Assembly (NCBI RefSeq): GCF_004365915.1 | Contig: NZ_SODI01000001.1 | Coordinates: 620,001-684,000 of the forward strand | Direction: 5' to 3' | From: Cryobacterium psychrophilum | GTDB lineage: Bacteria; Actinomycetota; Actinomycetes; Actinomycetales; Microbacteriaceae | DNA: 64,000 bases | Part shown: positions 33,105 through 47,636 of the stretch, in pieces | Position numbering within the stretch: the stretch's first letter is position 1 | How the letters are laid out: the number at the start of each line of letters is the position of its first letter | The notes under the pieces: generated by a model | What the model was told of the DNA's origin: nothing | Seen by the model: only the letters and a program-made list of their open reading frames with translations | Databases searched by the model: none | Translations under genes and position numbers: made by a program

Positions 33105-34808
33105 TCAGGTAGTTTCCACACCCTGAGCGAGGGCCATCAGCTCCCTCGCATGCACGAGGCCACTTTGGGAATCGGGCAGCCCCGACAGAAGCCTGGCCAT
33201 CTCGGCGGCGCGGTCGTCGCCGTGCAGCTGGCGCACGCTGCTCGCCGTCACCGAGCCGTCGCTGTCTTTCACGACGCTGAGGTGGTTTCCGGCGAATGCG
33301 GCCACCTGCGCCAGGTGGGTCACGACGATCACCTGGGCGGTTTCGGCGAGCCGCGCGAGGCGTCGTCCGATCTCGATCGCGGCGGAACCACCCACTCCGG
33401 CGTCGACCTCATCGAACACGAACGTGGGTACGGGGTCGGTGGCGTTGATGACAACTTCGATCGCGAGCATGACCCGCGAGAGTTCGCCACCGGACGCACC
33501 TCGGCCGAGCGAGCGTGGTTCGGCGCCGGCATGGGGCTGCAGCAGAATCTTCACGAGGTCCTGGCCGCTCACGGTGAATTCGTCGCGGCTCTCCACCTGC
33601 GCGAGCAGGCGGGCGTCCGGCATGGCCAGCGCGGCCAGTTCCGCCGTCACGAGCGTGCCGAGCGACACGGCGGCGCCCTCCCGCAGGGCGGTCACCGTGT
33701 CGGCCAGGCTGGTCACGAGGGTTCGGTCGGCGTCGGCATCGGCACCCAGCTGTTCGATGCGCTCCGAGTCGCCGTCAAGTTCCAGCAACCGGATGCTGCC
33801 GCTCTCGAGAAACCCGATCGCCTCGTCGAGCCCGCCCACGTATTTACGGGCCAGCGAGCCCAGTTCGGCGCGACGTTCCTGCACGATCTCGAGCTCGCGC
33901 GCGCCGTCCACGTCGACTCCGGCAAGGTAGGTGGAGAGTTCGGCGGCGATGTCCGCCACAACGAAGCCGGCGTTGGCGAGGGCCGCGGTGAGGGGCGACA
34001 GGGCCGCGTCGTGCGCGGCCACGCGGTCGAGGGCACGCCGGGCACCCTCGAGCAGGCCCACCACGTCGGGTGCGTCGTCGGGATTGTCTTCGGAGGAGAG
34101 CCGCTCTCGGGCCTGCGCCGCGGCGAGCCGGAGTTCTTCCAGGTTGCCGAGGCGTTCGGCGCGCTCGGCAAGTTCGGTGTCTTCGCCGGGCTGCGGGGCC
34201 ACGGTCTCGATCAGGGCGAGGGCAACGCGCAGGTCTTCGGCTTCGCGTTCGCGTCGATCGTGCTCGGCGGTGAGTCGATCGAGTTCGAGCTGGTTGGCCT
34301 GCCAGCGGTGGAAGGCGTGCTGGTACAGGCCGAGGGCCTCCGCCAGGTCGGGGCCGGCGAAGCGGTCGAGGGCGTCGCGCTGCGCAACGGCGGAGCGCAG
34401 GCGCACCTGATCGGATTGGCCGTGCACGACGACGAGCGCGCTGCGCAGGTCGTTCAATACTCCGGCGGGAGCGCTGCGTCCGCCGACGACGGCCCGGCTG
34501 CGGCCCTCCGTCGACACGGTGCGTCCGAGGATGAGTTCGGGGCCGTCGAGGTCTCCCCCGGCTTCGCGTACGCGTTCCGCCACGGGACCGGCCGGGTCGA
34601 TGACCCAGCGCCCCTCGACGGAACTCTGCGACTGCCCCTGCCGCACGGTTGCGGCATCCGCTCGGTCACCGAGCAGCAGGCCGAGGGCGGTGACGACCAT
34701 GGTCTTGCCGGCGCCGGTTTCACCCGTGACGGCGGTGAAGCCGGGGCCGAGTGGCAGGGTGGCATCGGCAATCACGCCGAGGTCGCGGATGACTATTTCC
34801 TCGATCAT
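33105..34808 (-). CDS. recN: DNA repair protein RecN
   Basis: 567 residues. SMC-like ATPase: Walker A '[16 protein letters not shown]' at the N-terminus, a long Glu/Arg-rich coiled-coil middle, and C-terminal '[17 protein letters not shown]' signature plus '[15 protein letters not shown]' Walker B. It acts early in double-strand-break repair. Ten bases separate it from nadK. Confidence 0.96.
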   Translation of the reverse strand: MIEEIVIRDLGVIADATLPLGPGFTAVTGETGAGKTMVVTALGLLLGDRADAATVRQGQSQSSVEGRWVIDPAGPVAERVREAGGDLDGPELILGRTVSTEGRSRAVVGGRSAPAGVLNDLRSALVVVHGQSDQVRLRSAVAQRDALDRFAGPDLAEALGLYQHAFHRWQANQLELDRLTAEHDRREREAEDLRVALALIETVAPQPGEDTELAERAERLGNLEELRLAAAQARERLSSEDNPDDAPDVVGLLEGARRALDRVAAHDAALSPLTAALANAGFVVADIAAELSTYLAGVDVDGARELEIVQERRAELGSLARKYVGGLDEAIGFLESGSIRLLELDGDSERIEQLGADADADRTLVTSLADTVTALREGAAVSLGTLVTAELAALAMPDARLLAQVESRDEFTVSGQDLVKILLQPHAGAEPRSLGRGASGGELSRVMLAIEVVINATDPVPTFVFDEVDAGVGGSAAIEIGRRLARLAETAQVIVVTHLAQVAAFAGNHLSVVKDSDGSVTASSVRQLHGDDRAAEMARLLSGLPDSQSGLVHARELMALAQGVETT

Positions 34809-34817
34809 GCGGATGCC

Positions 34818-35738
34818 TCACTCACGCCCAACCGGGCCTCGCCAGCCGGTCACGGGCAAATTGAACTTGTTGACCAGACGGTCGGTGAACACTCCGCTGT
34901 GCAGTCGGGCGAGCCGCACGGGTACGGGGGAACGGCGCACGATCACGCGCGCCCCGGGCGGAAGATCGAATGTGCGTCGGCCATCGGCACACAGTACCGC
35001 CGAAACGCCGGTGCGGGCCAGAACCTCCACGGCGAGCGAGGAATCCGGCGCGACAACGAGCGGCCTGGCAAAGAGCGCGTGGGCGCTCAGCGGCACGAGC
35101 ATGAGGGCGTCGAGGGTGGGCCACACGATGGGGCCGCCGGCCGAGAACGCGTAGGCCGTGGAACCGGTGGGAGTGGACATGACCACGCCGTCGCAGCCGA
35201 ACGACGACAGCGGGCGCCCGTCAACCTCGACGACGACCTCGATCATGCGTTCCCGGCTTGCCTTCTCCACGGTGACTTCGTTGAGCGCCCACGATTCGTA
35301 CACGACCTCGTTGAAGACCTTCACCCGCACGCTGAGCGTCATGCGTTCTTCCACGGCGTAGTCGCGCCGCAGTGCGCGGTGCACGGCGGCACCGAGGTCG
35401 TCGCGCTCGCTTTCGGCCAGGAACCCCACATGGCCGAGGTTGATCCCGAGCAGCGGGATCGGGTGTCCGCGCACGAGCTCGGCGGCGCGCAGAATCGTCC
35501 CGTCCCCGCCGAGCACAATCGCCAGCTCAATGTCGGCGGCTTGCACGGTGTCGCCGAGAATCTCGAGGTTACCGTCCAGGTCGGGCCAGGACGCGAGCAC
35601 GTCATCGCGCTCATTCGCCGCGAGCACCGGAATGGCGCCCGCCGCGATCAGCTGCCCGGCGACAGTGACGGCCGCTTCGAGCGAGTCGTCTCGTCCGGTG
35701 TGGGCGATGATGAGAATATGGCGCGGTGCCTGGGTCAT
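34818..35738 (-). CDS. nadK: NAD kinase
   Basis: 306 residues. 'LAIVLGGDGTILRAAELV' (GGDG catalytic motif), 'GINLGHVGFLAE' and 'DGVVMSTPTGSTAYAFSAGG' are diagnostic. It phosphorylates NAD to NADP. Between tlyA (4-base gap) and recN, the standard actinobacterial order. Confidence 0.97.
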   Translation of the reverse strand: MTQAPRHILIIAHTGRDDSLEAAVTVAGQLIAAGAIPVLAANERDDVLASWPDLDGNLEILGDTVQAADIELAIVLGGDGTILRAAELVRGHPIPLLGINLGHVGFLAESERDDLGAAVHRALRRDYAVEERMTLSVRVKVFNEVVYESWALNEVTVEKASRERMIEVVVEVDGRPLSSFGCDGVVMSTPTGSTAYAFSAGGPIVWPTLDALMLVPLSAHALFARPLVVAPDSSLAVEVLARTGVSAVLCADGRRTFDLPPGARVIVRRSPVPVRLARLHSGVFTDRLVNKFNLPVTGWRGPVGRE

Positions 35739-35742
35739 CGCG

Positions 35743-36693
35743 TCACACTCCGACCAGCGCGTCGATCCGGTCGATCCATTCGGTGGGACTGCTGCCCACG
35801 GTCGTACTCATGTGGCAGAGGTACTCGCGGTTACCCGCGGCGCCGGCGATCGGCGAGGCGATGAGTCCGTTCGTGCGCAGCCCGATATCCCAGCCGGCCC
35901 AGAGCACACTCGCCACGGCGTCGGAACGCAGGCCGGCGTCGTGCACAACGCCCTCACGAATTCCGCCACGGCCCACTTCGAACTGCGGCTTGATGAGCAG
36001 TACGAAGTCGGCTCGGTCGGCGGCCGTGGCCAGAAGCGCCGGCAGCACGGTCGTGAGCGAGATGAACGAGAGGTCGGCGACCACGAGGTCGGCCCGTGTG
36101 GTGATTCCGGATGCCCCGGCGAGTTTTTCCGCCGTGGAATAGCGCAGGTTGAACCCCTCGACGAGGGTGAGTTTGGGCTCGAGGGCGAGCTGCGGGGCCA
36201 GCTGGCCGTGACCCACGTCGACGGCAATCACCTGCGCGGCTCCGCGTTCGAGTACCACCTGGCTGAATCCACCGGTGGAGGCGCCCGCGTCAAGCACGGT
36301 GCGTCCCGTCACGGGAATGTCGAATGCGTCAAGCGCGGCGACGAGTTTGTGGGCGCCACGGCTCACGTAATGATCGGTGGCGGCAACTTCGAGGACGGCG
36401 TCTTCTTTCACGCGGTGCGAGGATTTGACGACAGGGACGCCGTCGACGGTCACAAGGCCACCGGTGATGAGTTTTGCAGCGACCGTGCGGGAGCGCACGA
36501 GACCACGTTCCGTGAGCGCAGCGTCGAGGCGCAACACCTCCGGCGGGGCAATCGCGTGCAGGGCCGCTTCCGCGAGCTCCTCCTCGGTGAGGTCTTGTTC
36601 GTTGAACCCCGCCCCGTCCGGCCGTACGGGCTCGCTCAGCGCGGCCTCTCGTTCTTCATTCGATCGGTAGCCGCTCGTGCCGGTGTCGCTCAT
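35743..36693 (-). CDS. tlyA: TlyA-family rRNA (cytidine-2'-O)-methyltransferase
   Basis: 316 residues. After an N-terminal extension of about 50 residues comes an S4 domain ('LRLDAALTERGLVRSRTVAA') and an FtsJ/RrmJ-like domain: 'VTGRTVLDAGASTGGFSQVVL' (SAM site), 'DLVVADLSFISLTTVLPAL'. Mycobacterial TlyA methylates 16S and 23S rRNA, which gives capreomycin sensitivity. ATGA overlap with the small gene upstream. Confidence 0.93.
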   Translation of the reverse strand: MSDTGTSGYRSNEEREAALSEPVRPDGAGFNEQDLTEEELAEAALHAIAPPEVLRLDAALTERGLVRSRTVAAKLITGGLVTVDGVPVVKSSHRVKEDAVLEVAATDHYVSRGAHKLVAALDAFDIPVTGRTVLDAGASTGGFSQVVLERGAAQVIAVDVGHGQLAPQLALEPKLTLVEGFNLRYSTAEKLAGASGITTRADLVVADLSFISLTTVLPALLATAADRADFVLLIKPQFEVGRGGIREGVVHDAGLRSDAVASVLWAGWDIGLRTNGLIASPIAGAAGNREYLCHMSTTVGSSPTEWIDRIDALVGV

Positions 36694-36890
36694 TCGTGAT
36701 TGTCCTTCGTGGTCGCGATCGCATCTACGCCTATGGGCGTGTCCGCTCCCTCGAGGCGGGCGAGCAGCTCCTCGTGCAGCTGCACGAAGGCCGCGGCGCG
36801 CGCTTCCAAGGGTTGTTCGTTAATCACGCTGAGGCGAGAACCAAGGTCGGTCTCGCCATCAACGTTGGGATTGCTGGGCTGGTAGGTCAC
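36690..36890 (-). CDS. Small conserved protein between HAD phosphatase and tlyA
   Basis: 66 residues from GTG 36890 with TAGGTAGG in front. 'LEARAAAFVQLHEELLARLEG' forms an amphipathic helix. It corresponds in position to the small ORF Rv1693 of M. tuberculosis. Overlaps tlyA by four bases. Function unknown. Confidence 0.72.
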   Translation of the reverse strand: MTYQPSNPNVDGETDLGSRLSVINEQPLEARAAAFVQLHEELLARLEGADTPIGVDAIATTKDNHE

Positions 36891-36899
36891 CTACCTAGG

Positions 36900-38039
36900 C
36901 TACTGCGCGAGATACAACCGCTCGGGAACGTTGAGACCATAAATGGGTCGGCCCGAGTTCCAGATCACCGCGCACGCGGCGCGCAACAGGTTGATTCCGT
37001 TGTCGCCGTCGTTGGTGACGACAACATCTGCGCCCCGGATGCTCACCGTCGCACCATCGACCGTGGCCGTGGTTCCGTCGTCAGAGAAGACCGTGACGGG
37101 GTATGGCTCGTGCAATTGACGCAGATCGTCGAGCAAAAACGTGGGCCGCGAGTCGGGGTCGGCGGCGAGGGCCTGTTTGGCACGGTCGATTCCGGTGAGC
37201 ACCAGAACGGCCGGGATTCCAGCGCGGTTGGCGCCGAGAATATCGGTGTCGAGGCGGTCGCCGATGAAGAGCGCACGGTCCGCGCCAAAGCGGTTGACGG
37301 CCTCCACGAAAATGGCTGCCTCGGGCTTGCCCGCCACGATCGGCAGGCGTCCCACCGCGGTGTGCACCGCAGAAACAAGGGTTCCATTGCCGGGTGCGAT
37401 CCCCCGGGCCACCGGAATGGTCCAGTCGGTGTTGGTGGCAATCCACGGGATTCCCGCGGTGGGTCCCGTCGGGCTCAACGCGAAGGAGGCTTCGGCCAGA
37501 TGTGCCCAGCCCACGTCGGGCGCGAAGCCCTGGATGACTGCGGCGGGGTTCTCGTCGGCAGATCGGGTGACGATGAATCCTGCCTTTTCAACCTCGGAGA
37601 CGAGTCCTTCCCCTCCGATCACGAGAATGCGAGCTCCCGCCGGGACCTCCTCTGCCAGGAGGCGCACGGCGGCCTGCGGCGAGGTGACGACATCCGTCGC
37701 CTCCACCGACAGCCCGAGTTCGCTGAGATGATCGGCCACGGACTGGTCGGTGCGCGACGCGTTGTTGGTGATGTAGCCCACCCGAACGGTTTGCGCCGCA
37801 CGGTTGAGGCTCTCCACGGCGAACGGAATCGCCGCCGGGCCGGCGTAGACGACGCCGTCGAGGTCGGCCAGCAACACGTCGACCCCGTTGAGCGGCGTCA
37901 CCGCAGCAGCCTGTTCGCTCGCCTCGCCGGTCGAGCGCATCTCGCCGGTCGAGCCAACTTCGCCGGTCGAGCCAGCTTCGCCGGTCGAGCTCGTCGAGAC
38001 CCCGCCCGAGCCGAAAAGGCCCCGCACGAAGTCCCCCAC
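36900..38039 (-). CDS. HAD-superfamily phosphatase (glycerol-3-phosphate phosphatase / NagD type)
   Basis: 379 residues from GTG 38039 with AAGGGCGG before it. HAD motifs: 'LLADLDGVVYAG' (motif I), 'VGYITNNASRT' (motif II), 'GKPEAAIFVEA' (motif III Lys) and 'FIGDRLDTDILGANRAG' (motif IV). The family includes Rv1692, a glycerol-3-phosphate phosphatase at the same place in M. tuberculosis. Its N-terminal 45 residues contain repeats of GSTGE coded by four copies of a CGCCGGTCGAGC-like sequence, which resembles a dispersed intergenic repeat seen elsewhere in the window. Confidence 0.9.
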   Translation of the reverse strand: MGDFVRGLFGSGGVSTSSTGEAGSTGEVGSTGEMRSTGEASEQAAAVTPLNGVDVLLADLDGVVYAGPAAIPFAVESLNRAAQTVRVGYITNNASRTDQSVADHLSELGLSVEATDVVTSPQAAVRLLAEEVPAGARILVIGGEGLVSEVEKAGFIVTRSADENPAAVIQGFAPDVGWAHLAEASFALSPTGPTAGIPWIATNTDWTIPVARGIAPGNGTLVSAVHTAVGRLPIVAGKPEAAIFVEAVNRFGADRALFIGDRLDTDILGANRAGIPAVLVLTGIDRAKQALAADPDSRPTFLLDDLRQLHEPYPVTVFSDDGTTATVDGATVSIRGADVVVTNDGDNGINLLRAACAVIWNSGRPIYGLNVPERLYLAQ

Positions 38040-38046
38040 GCCGCCC

Positions 38047-40011
38047 TTAGCGGGCACGCTCGGCGCTGTCCTCGTCAGATGCCTCGTCGGATGCAACAGC
38101 GTCGCTCTGCTCCGGCGCGTCATGGGCGTCGGCGGCCTCGTCCGAGTTGCCCTCAGACTCGTCGTCGTCATCGTCATCGCCGGCGTCCGCAGCTTCCTCA
38201 GCCAGGGCTTCGTCGTCGTCTTCTTCGATCTCGTGAATCTCGATCGTTTCGTCGACGTCACCGTTCGACCCGAGGGCAGCATCGGCGCGCTCGGCGCGCT
38301 CCAGCCATTTCTCGGCTTCTTCGGCGCGGCCAAGCTCGTTGAGAACTTCGGCGTACGCCACGAACAGCTCGGGGCTGTACGAGAACGCCGTGTTCGGATC
38401 GAGCTGCGGAATCTCGAGCTCGCCGAGCGCGGAGTCCGTTTCACCGAGGTCAAGGCGTGCACCGGACATGGCGATGGCCAGCGAAACCTGAACGCCTGCA
38501 GGCAGAGTGCTGCGGTCGACCGAGCGGCCAAGCTCGAGGGCTCGGTCGGGGCGTCCGACGCCACGTTCGCTGTCCACCATGAGGGCGAGCTGGTCGTTGG
38601 AACCGGAGATGCGACGGTAGGTGCGCAGCTCGCGAAGGGCCAGTGCGAAATCACCCGTGGCGTAGGCGGTGATCGCGAGGCTCTCGCGAACGACGCCGAT
38701 GCGCCCGGCCCGACGGGCGGCGCTCATCACGTGGCGGTGTGCGAGCTCTGGATCTTCATCGATGACGCGAGCAGCCATGGCGAGGTGACGCCCCACGGTC
38801 TCGGCGTTCTCTTTGGTGAGGGTCTTGAGCTCGTTGCGCGCAATGCGGTCGAGGTCCTGGGCCGAAACGTCGTCGGGCAGTTCCGGGTCGTCATGGCGCG
38901 GGCGAACGGAACGCAACTCGCGCTGCATCCGCTGCTCTTCGGTCATTTCCTCTTCAACGACCCGTGCATCTCGGTCGTTGCGCGCGGGGGCGCCGTCGCG
39001 GGTCCACAGCTTCTTGCCGTCGTCGCGAGGAGCGCCGGCGCGGTTCGGGCTTCCGCCACGCTGGGTCGCCATGCCGCCGGGACGACGGTCGCTGTCCTGA
39101 CGGGGACGCTCGGAGCGCTCTCCCTCCTTGGCCCAGGGCTTACGCTCACCGGAGCCGGACGGGCGGTCGGAGTTACCACGATGGGGAGGACGCTCACCCT
39201 GCTGGGGACGGTCGGAGTTACCACGATACGGGGCACGCTCGTTTCCACCGGAGGGACGGTCGGAGTTACCACGATAGGGGGGACGCTCACCCTGCTGGGG
39301 ACGGTCGGAGTTACCACGATACGGGGCACGCTCGTTTCCACCGGAGGGACGGTCGGAGTTACCACGATAGGGAGGACGCTCACCCTGCTGAGGACGGTCG
39401 GAGTTACCACGATACGGGGCACGCTCGTTTCCACCAGAGGGACGGTCGGAGTTACCACGATAGGGAGGACGCTCACCCTGCTGAGGACGGTCGGAGTTAC
39501 CACGATACGGGGCACGCTCGTTTCCACCGGAGGGACGGTCGGAGTTACCACGATAGGGAGGACGCTCACCCTGCTGAGGACGGTCGGAGTTACCACGATA
39601 GGGAGGACGCTCACCTTGCTGAGGACGGTCGCTGTTACCACGGTACGGAGGACGCTCACCCTGCTGGGGACGGTCACTGTTCCCGCGATACGGGGCACGA
39701 TCGTTTCCACCGGAGGGACGGTCGCTGTTCCCACGGTACGGAGGACGCTCACCCTGCTGAGGACGGTCACTGTTCCCGCGATACGGGGCACGATCGTTTC
39801 CACCGGAGGGACGGTCGCTGTTACCACGGTAGGGAGCACGTTCGCCGCCCTGGTGGGGACGCTGTGAGCGGCCCTCATAACCGCCGGATCGCGGCGCACC
39901 CGTGGCGCCGTCGCGCGCCCCCTGGGGGCGTCCGCTCTGGTTTCCGCCTGTGCGGCGGTCGTCTCGGCCGCCTTTGCGTGCATCGTCGCCGTGCGTTCCT
40001 GAAGGGCTCAC
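38047..40011 (-). CDS. Repeat-rich RG/Q protein with C-terminal TPR-like domain
   Basis: 654 residues from GTG 40011 with a good Shine-Dalgarno (AGGAG). The N-terminal half is about 15 tandem copies of a 15-16-residue unit, 'PYRGNSDRPQQGERP' alternating with 'PYRGNSDRPSGGNERA': arginine-glycine-rich, disordered and RNA-binding-like. The C-terminal half (about 340-580) is helical and TPR-like ('EDPELAHRHVMSAARRAGRI', 'GDFALALRELRTYRRISG'), matching Rv1691 by position. A strongly acidic tail ends the protein, so it is highly basic at one end and acidic at the other. It directly follows the rRNA operon. Confidence 0.82.
   Translation of the reverse strand: MSPSGTHGDDARKGGRDDRRTGGNQSGRPQGARDGATGAPRSGGYEGRSQRPHQGGERAPYRGNSDRPSGGNDRAPYRGNSDRPQQGERPPYRGNSDRPSGGNDRAPYRGNSDRPQQGERPPYRGNSDRPQQGERPPYRGNSDRPQQGERPPYRGNSDRPSGGNERAPYRGNSDRPQQGERPPYRGNSDRPSGGNERAPYRGNSDRPQQGERPPYRGNSDRPSGGNERAPYRGNSDRPQQGERPPYRGNSDRPSGGNERAPYRGNSDRPQQGERPPHRGNSDRPSGSGERKPWAKEGERSERPRQDSDRRPGGMATQRGGSPNRAGAPRDDGKKLWTRDGAPARNDRDARVVEEEMTEEQRMQRELRSVRPRHDDPELPDDVSAQDLDRIARNELKTLTKENAETVGRHLAMAARVIDEDPELAHRHVMSAARRAGRIGVVRESLAITAYATGDFALALRELRTYRRISGSNDQLALMVDSERGVGRPDRALELGRSVDRSTLPAGVQVSLAIAMSGARLDLGETDSALGELEIPQLDPNTAFSYSPELFVAYAEVLNELGRAEEAEKWLERAERADAALGSNGDVDETIEIHEIEEDDDEALAEEAADAGDDDDDDESEGNSDEAADAHDAPEQSDAVASDEASDEDSAERAR
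39165..39880. repeat. Minisatellite encoding the PYRGNSDRP repeats
   Basis: Alternating 45- and 48-base units sharing GGACGGTCGGAGTTACCACG (plus strand). The copies are almost identical in the left part and drift towards 39,800 (GTCGCTGTTACC, GTCACTGTTCCC variants), as expected from recent expansion at one end. It keeps the antisense frame open, which creates a large false ORF. Confidence 0.9.
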
Positions 40012-40072
40012 TGTGTCTCCTGTGTAATTAATCCGTCATTTCGACGACTTTCAATAGCCTAAGCCTTAACGC

Positions 40073-40101
40073 AAAATGGCCACCCTTTAGGTGGCCATTT
40101 T
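40073..40101 (-). terminator. rRNA operon terminator
   Basis: 12-bp perfect stem AAAATGGCCACC/GGTGGCCATTTT with a 5-base loop, 19 bases past the 5S 3' end. The A/T ends make it work in either direction. Confidence 0.85.
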
Positions 40102-40119
40102 GTGTTTATTCTAAGTTAA

Positions 40120-40238
40120 GTCCGGCGGTGTCCTACTCTCCCACAGGGTCCCCCCTGCAGTACCATCGGCGCAAAGAGTCTTAGCTTCCGGGTTCGGAAT
40201 GTGACCGGGCGTTTCCCTCTTGCTATAGCCGCCGAAAC
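40120..40238 (-). rRNA. rrf: 5S ribosomal RNA
   Basis: Minus strand reads GTTTCGGCGGCTATAGC at the 5' end and closes with CGCCGGAC, with internal CCCGGTCACATTCCGAAC and GTGGGAGAGTAGGACACCGC, all typical of 5S. Ends are estimated from stem pairing. Confidence 0.93.
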
Positions 40239-40384
40239 ACTTGGTGATGCGTGTTTCGAACCTATATTTTTTAGTTATAGAACCCTGCAATGTTTATTAG
40301 ACACCGTGGGTGTTGTTCTCGACCGTACATCGAGAACCACATAGTGGACGCTAAAGCAGCTTCTTCAAACTGAGTGTTATCAAA

Positions 40385-45510
<5,126 letters not shown>

Positions 45511-46221
45511 GTAAATGTTGAATAGCTCCCCAGCCGAAACCAGGTGCCCATCTAGTGCAGAAACCCGCCGGAATAGGCGAAGAAACTGCAAGTTTGAAAC
45601 TAGCAAGAACAAATCATTACTGACTTGCTTTTGTTATTTTGCGTGGTCATTAACCACGACTTCAATTGTTATTCCAAAGGAATCTCTTAGCTGCGCACCC
45701 GCTAGAAACGGATACAACAACCACGAGGTTTTTGGCATTTGACATTGTGCACGCTGTTGAGTTCTCAAGGATCGGACGCACCCAGCTTCGAACCCTAATG
45801 GGCTATCTCGCTGAGGCAACTTGTCTAACTTAGCCACCCTGCTCGCCGCTGTCAAGTCGAGCGAAACGCACGTTCCAGGCCGCCGAAGCACACCACAAAA
45901 CCCACGACTCAGACCAGGAAACCAGCGAGATGGAAGACTTACAATTCTAAACCACGAGACAACATTCATACAAGATGAACAACGGCTGTCTTCACGGCGT
46001 CGAGATGGTCCCGCATGAGGCCGAAAAGCTAAGCAGCTCTCCGCACCTGTGGGGTGACTTAGAAGACATTACGGCCATTCCCCACACGCCGCAAATCCAC
46101 ACCCATTTACCCACATCCCGGGCGCGTCCCGCCTGCAACTCGCCCGGAACCTGCCCGAAACGCGCCGGCCAGGGCCGCGCGCGGTTTTGGGCGCCATGCC
46201 AGCCTCGGGGCGCGGAGCGTC
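45511..46221 (-). other. rRNA leader and upstream region
   Basis: No protein gene supported. The leader carries a box-A-like TTGAGAACTCAACAGCG (minus strand, near 45,765) and a processing hairpin near 45,645-45,660 (GTGGTCATTAACCAC). The part from 45,870 to 46,221 separates the operon from tyrS; an imperfect GC-rich inverted repeat near 46,161-46,180 may end tyrS transcription. Confidence 0.6.
45827..45855 (-). promoter_or_regulatory. rRNA operon promoter
   Basis: On the minus strand a consensus -35 TTGACA (45,850-45,855), a 17-base spacer and -10 TAAGTT (45,827-45,832) lie about 315 bases before the 16S 5' end, followed by the box-A-like leader. This is the best sigma-70-type promoter in the window. 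Confidence 0.75.
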
Positions 46222-47523
46222 TTATTCGACGAACACGCCCGCGAGGGTCTTCTTGCCCCGTCGCAACACGGCCACTCCCCCGGACAGCACATGACCCTCA
46301 ATCGTGGCGTCCTCGCTCGCTACCTTCACGTTGTTGAGGTAAACGCCCCCCTGGGCCACCGCGCGACGCCCGTCACCCAAGCTCTTGGTCAGTCCCGTGT
46401 CGAGCAGCAGCTGCACAACCGATGCGAATGGTGCGGTCGTCGTGTGCGGCAGCTCGCGCAGGGCCGCCTCGAGCGTTGACGGGTCGAGATCACCCAGCTC
46501 CCCCTGTCCGAAGAGGGCCTGCGCTGCGCTGATAGCGGCATCCGTTGCGGGAATGCCGTGCACCAGACTCGTCACCTCGTAGGCCAGCGTGCGCTGAGCC
46601 TCACGCTTGAAGGGTTCGGTTGCCACGATATCGGTGAGGCGCTCGATCTCGACTCGGCTGAGGAATGTGAAGACCTTGAGGCGAAAAACCACGTCGGCAT
46701 CGTCGGTGTTGAGCCAGAACTGGTAGAAGGCGTAGGGGCTCGTGAGCTTGGGGTCCAGCCACACGGCGTTTCCCTCGCTCTTACCGAACTTCGTGCCGTC
46801 ACTGTTCGTGATGAGTGGCGTGCCGATGGCGTGCACGCTGCTCCCCTCCGCGCGGCGGATGAGGTCGGTACCGCTCGTGAGGTTGCCCCACTGGTCGCTC
46901 CCTCCGGTCTGCAGCACGCAGCCGTAGGTGCGAAAGAGTTCGAGGTAATCGAGCCCCTGAAGAATTTGGTAGCTGAACTCGGTGTAGCTGATGCCGGCGT
47001 CCGAGTTGAGGCGCGCGCTCACGGCATCCTTCTTGAGCATGGTGCCCACCCGGAAGTACTTGCCGATTTCGCGCAGGAAGTCGATGGCGCTGAGCGGGGC
47101 GGTCCAGTCGAGGTTGTTCACGAGGGTGACGGCGTTGTCACCCTCCGCACTGAGAAAGCGAGACACCTGTGCCCGCAGGTAGCCGACCCATTCGACAACG
47201 GTGTCGGCGGGCGTGAGCGTGCGTTCGGCGGTCGGCCGCGGGTCGCCAATCAGACCGGTCGAGCCACCGACGAGCCCGAGGGGGCGGTGGCCGGCGAGTT
47301 GGAGCCGACGCATGAGCAGCAGCTGCACGAGATTGCCGAGGTGCAGGCTCGGTGCCGTGGGATCGAATCCACAGTAATACGTGATCGGAGCCCCCGAGAG
47401 CAGCGTGCGCAACTCGTCCTCGTTGGTCGAGACGTGCACGAGGCCACGCCAGTTGATCTCCTCCCATACATTGTCGAAGGAGGAATCGTTGGTCTGCTGG
47501 GTAAGGATCACGGGGTCTGACAC
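46222..47523 (-). CDS. tyrS: Tyrosyl-tRNA synthetase
   Basis: 433 residues from GTG 47523. Class I motifs 'APSLHLGNLVQLL' (HIGH equivalent) and 'KFGKSEGNAVWL' (KMSKS equivalent), tyrosine-binding 'ITYYCGFDPTA', and a C-terminal S4 domain ('KSLGDGRRAVAQGGVYLNN'). It lies upstream of the rRNA operon; in M. tuberculosis tyrS is near the same TPR/HAD genes. Confidence 0.96.
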   Translation of the reverse strand: MSDPVILTQQTNDSSFDNVWEEINWRGLVHVSTNEDELRTLLSGAPITYYCGFDPTAPSLHLGNLVQLLLMRRLQLAGHRPLGLVGGSTGLIGDPRPTAERTLTPADTVVEWVGYLRAQVSRFLSAEGDNAVTLVNNLDWTAPLSAIDFLREIGKYFRVGTMLKKDAVSARLNSDAGISYTEFSYQILQGLDYLELFRTYGCVLQTGGSDQWGNLTSGTDLIRRAEGSSVHAIGTPLITNSDGTKFGKSEGNAVWLDPKLTSPYAFYQFWLNTDDADVVFRLKVFTFLSRVEIERLTDIVATEPFKREAQRTLAYEVTSLVHGIPATDAAISAAQALFGQGELGDLDPSTLEAALRELPHTTTAPFASVVQLLLDTGLTKSLGDGRRAVAQGGVYLNNVKVASEDATIEGHVLSGGVAVLRRGKKTLAGVFVE

Positions 47524-47636
47524 ACGGCCAAGATTACCAGCGAGACCCGCCCCCGCTGATGAAGGTTGAGGGCTTATTGAGAAGAACTTTAGCTTGAAGC
47601 CTTGATTTCCATGTATTAAGGACAGAGACTTAGAAC

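Noticed and set aside
33099-35864. A 921-codon open frame on the plus strand
   Set aside because: It lies antisense to recN and nadK, whose motifs are complete. Long shadow frames are expected in GC-rich DNA.
37888-39867. A 659-codon plus-strand frame rich in GTxTTxG repeats
   Set aside because: It is the mirror of the PYRGNSDRP minisatellite and the TPR gene. It has no Shine-Dalgarno and an unnatural composition.
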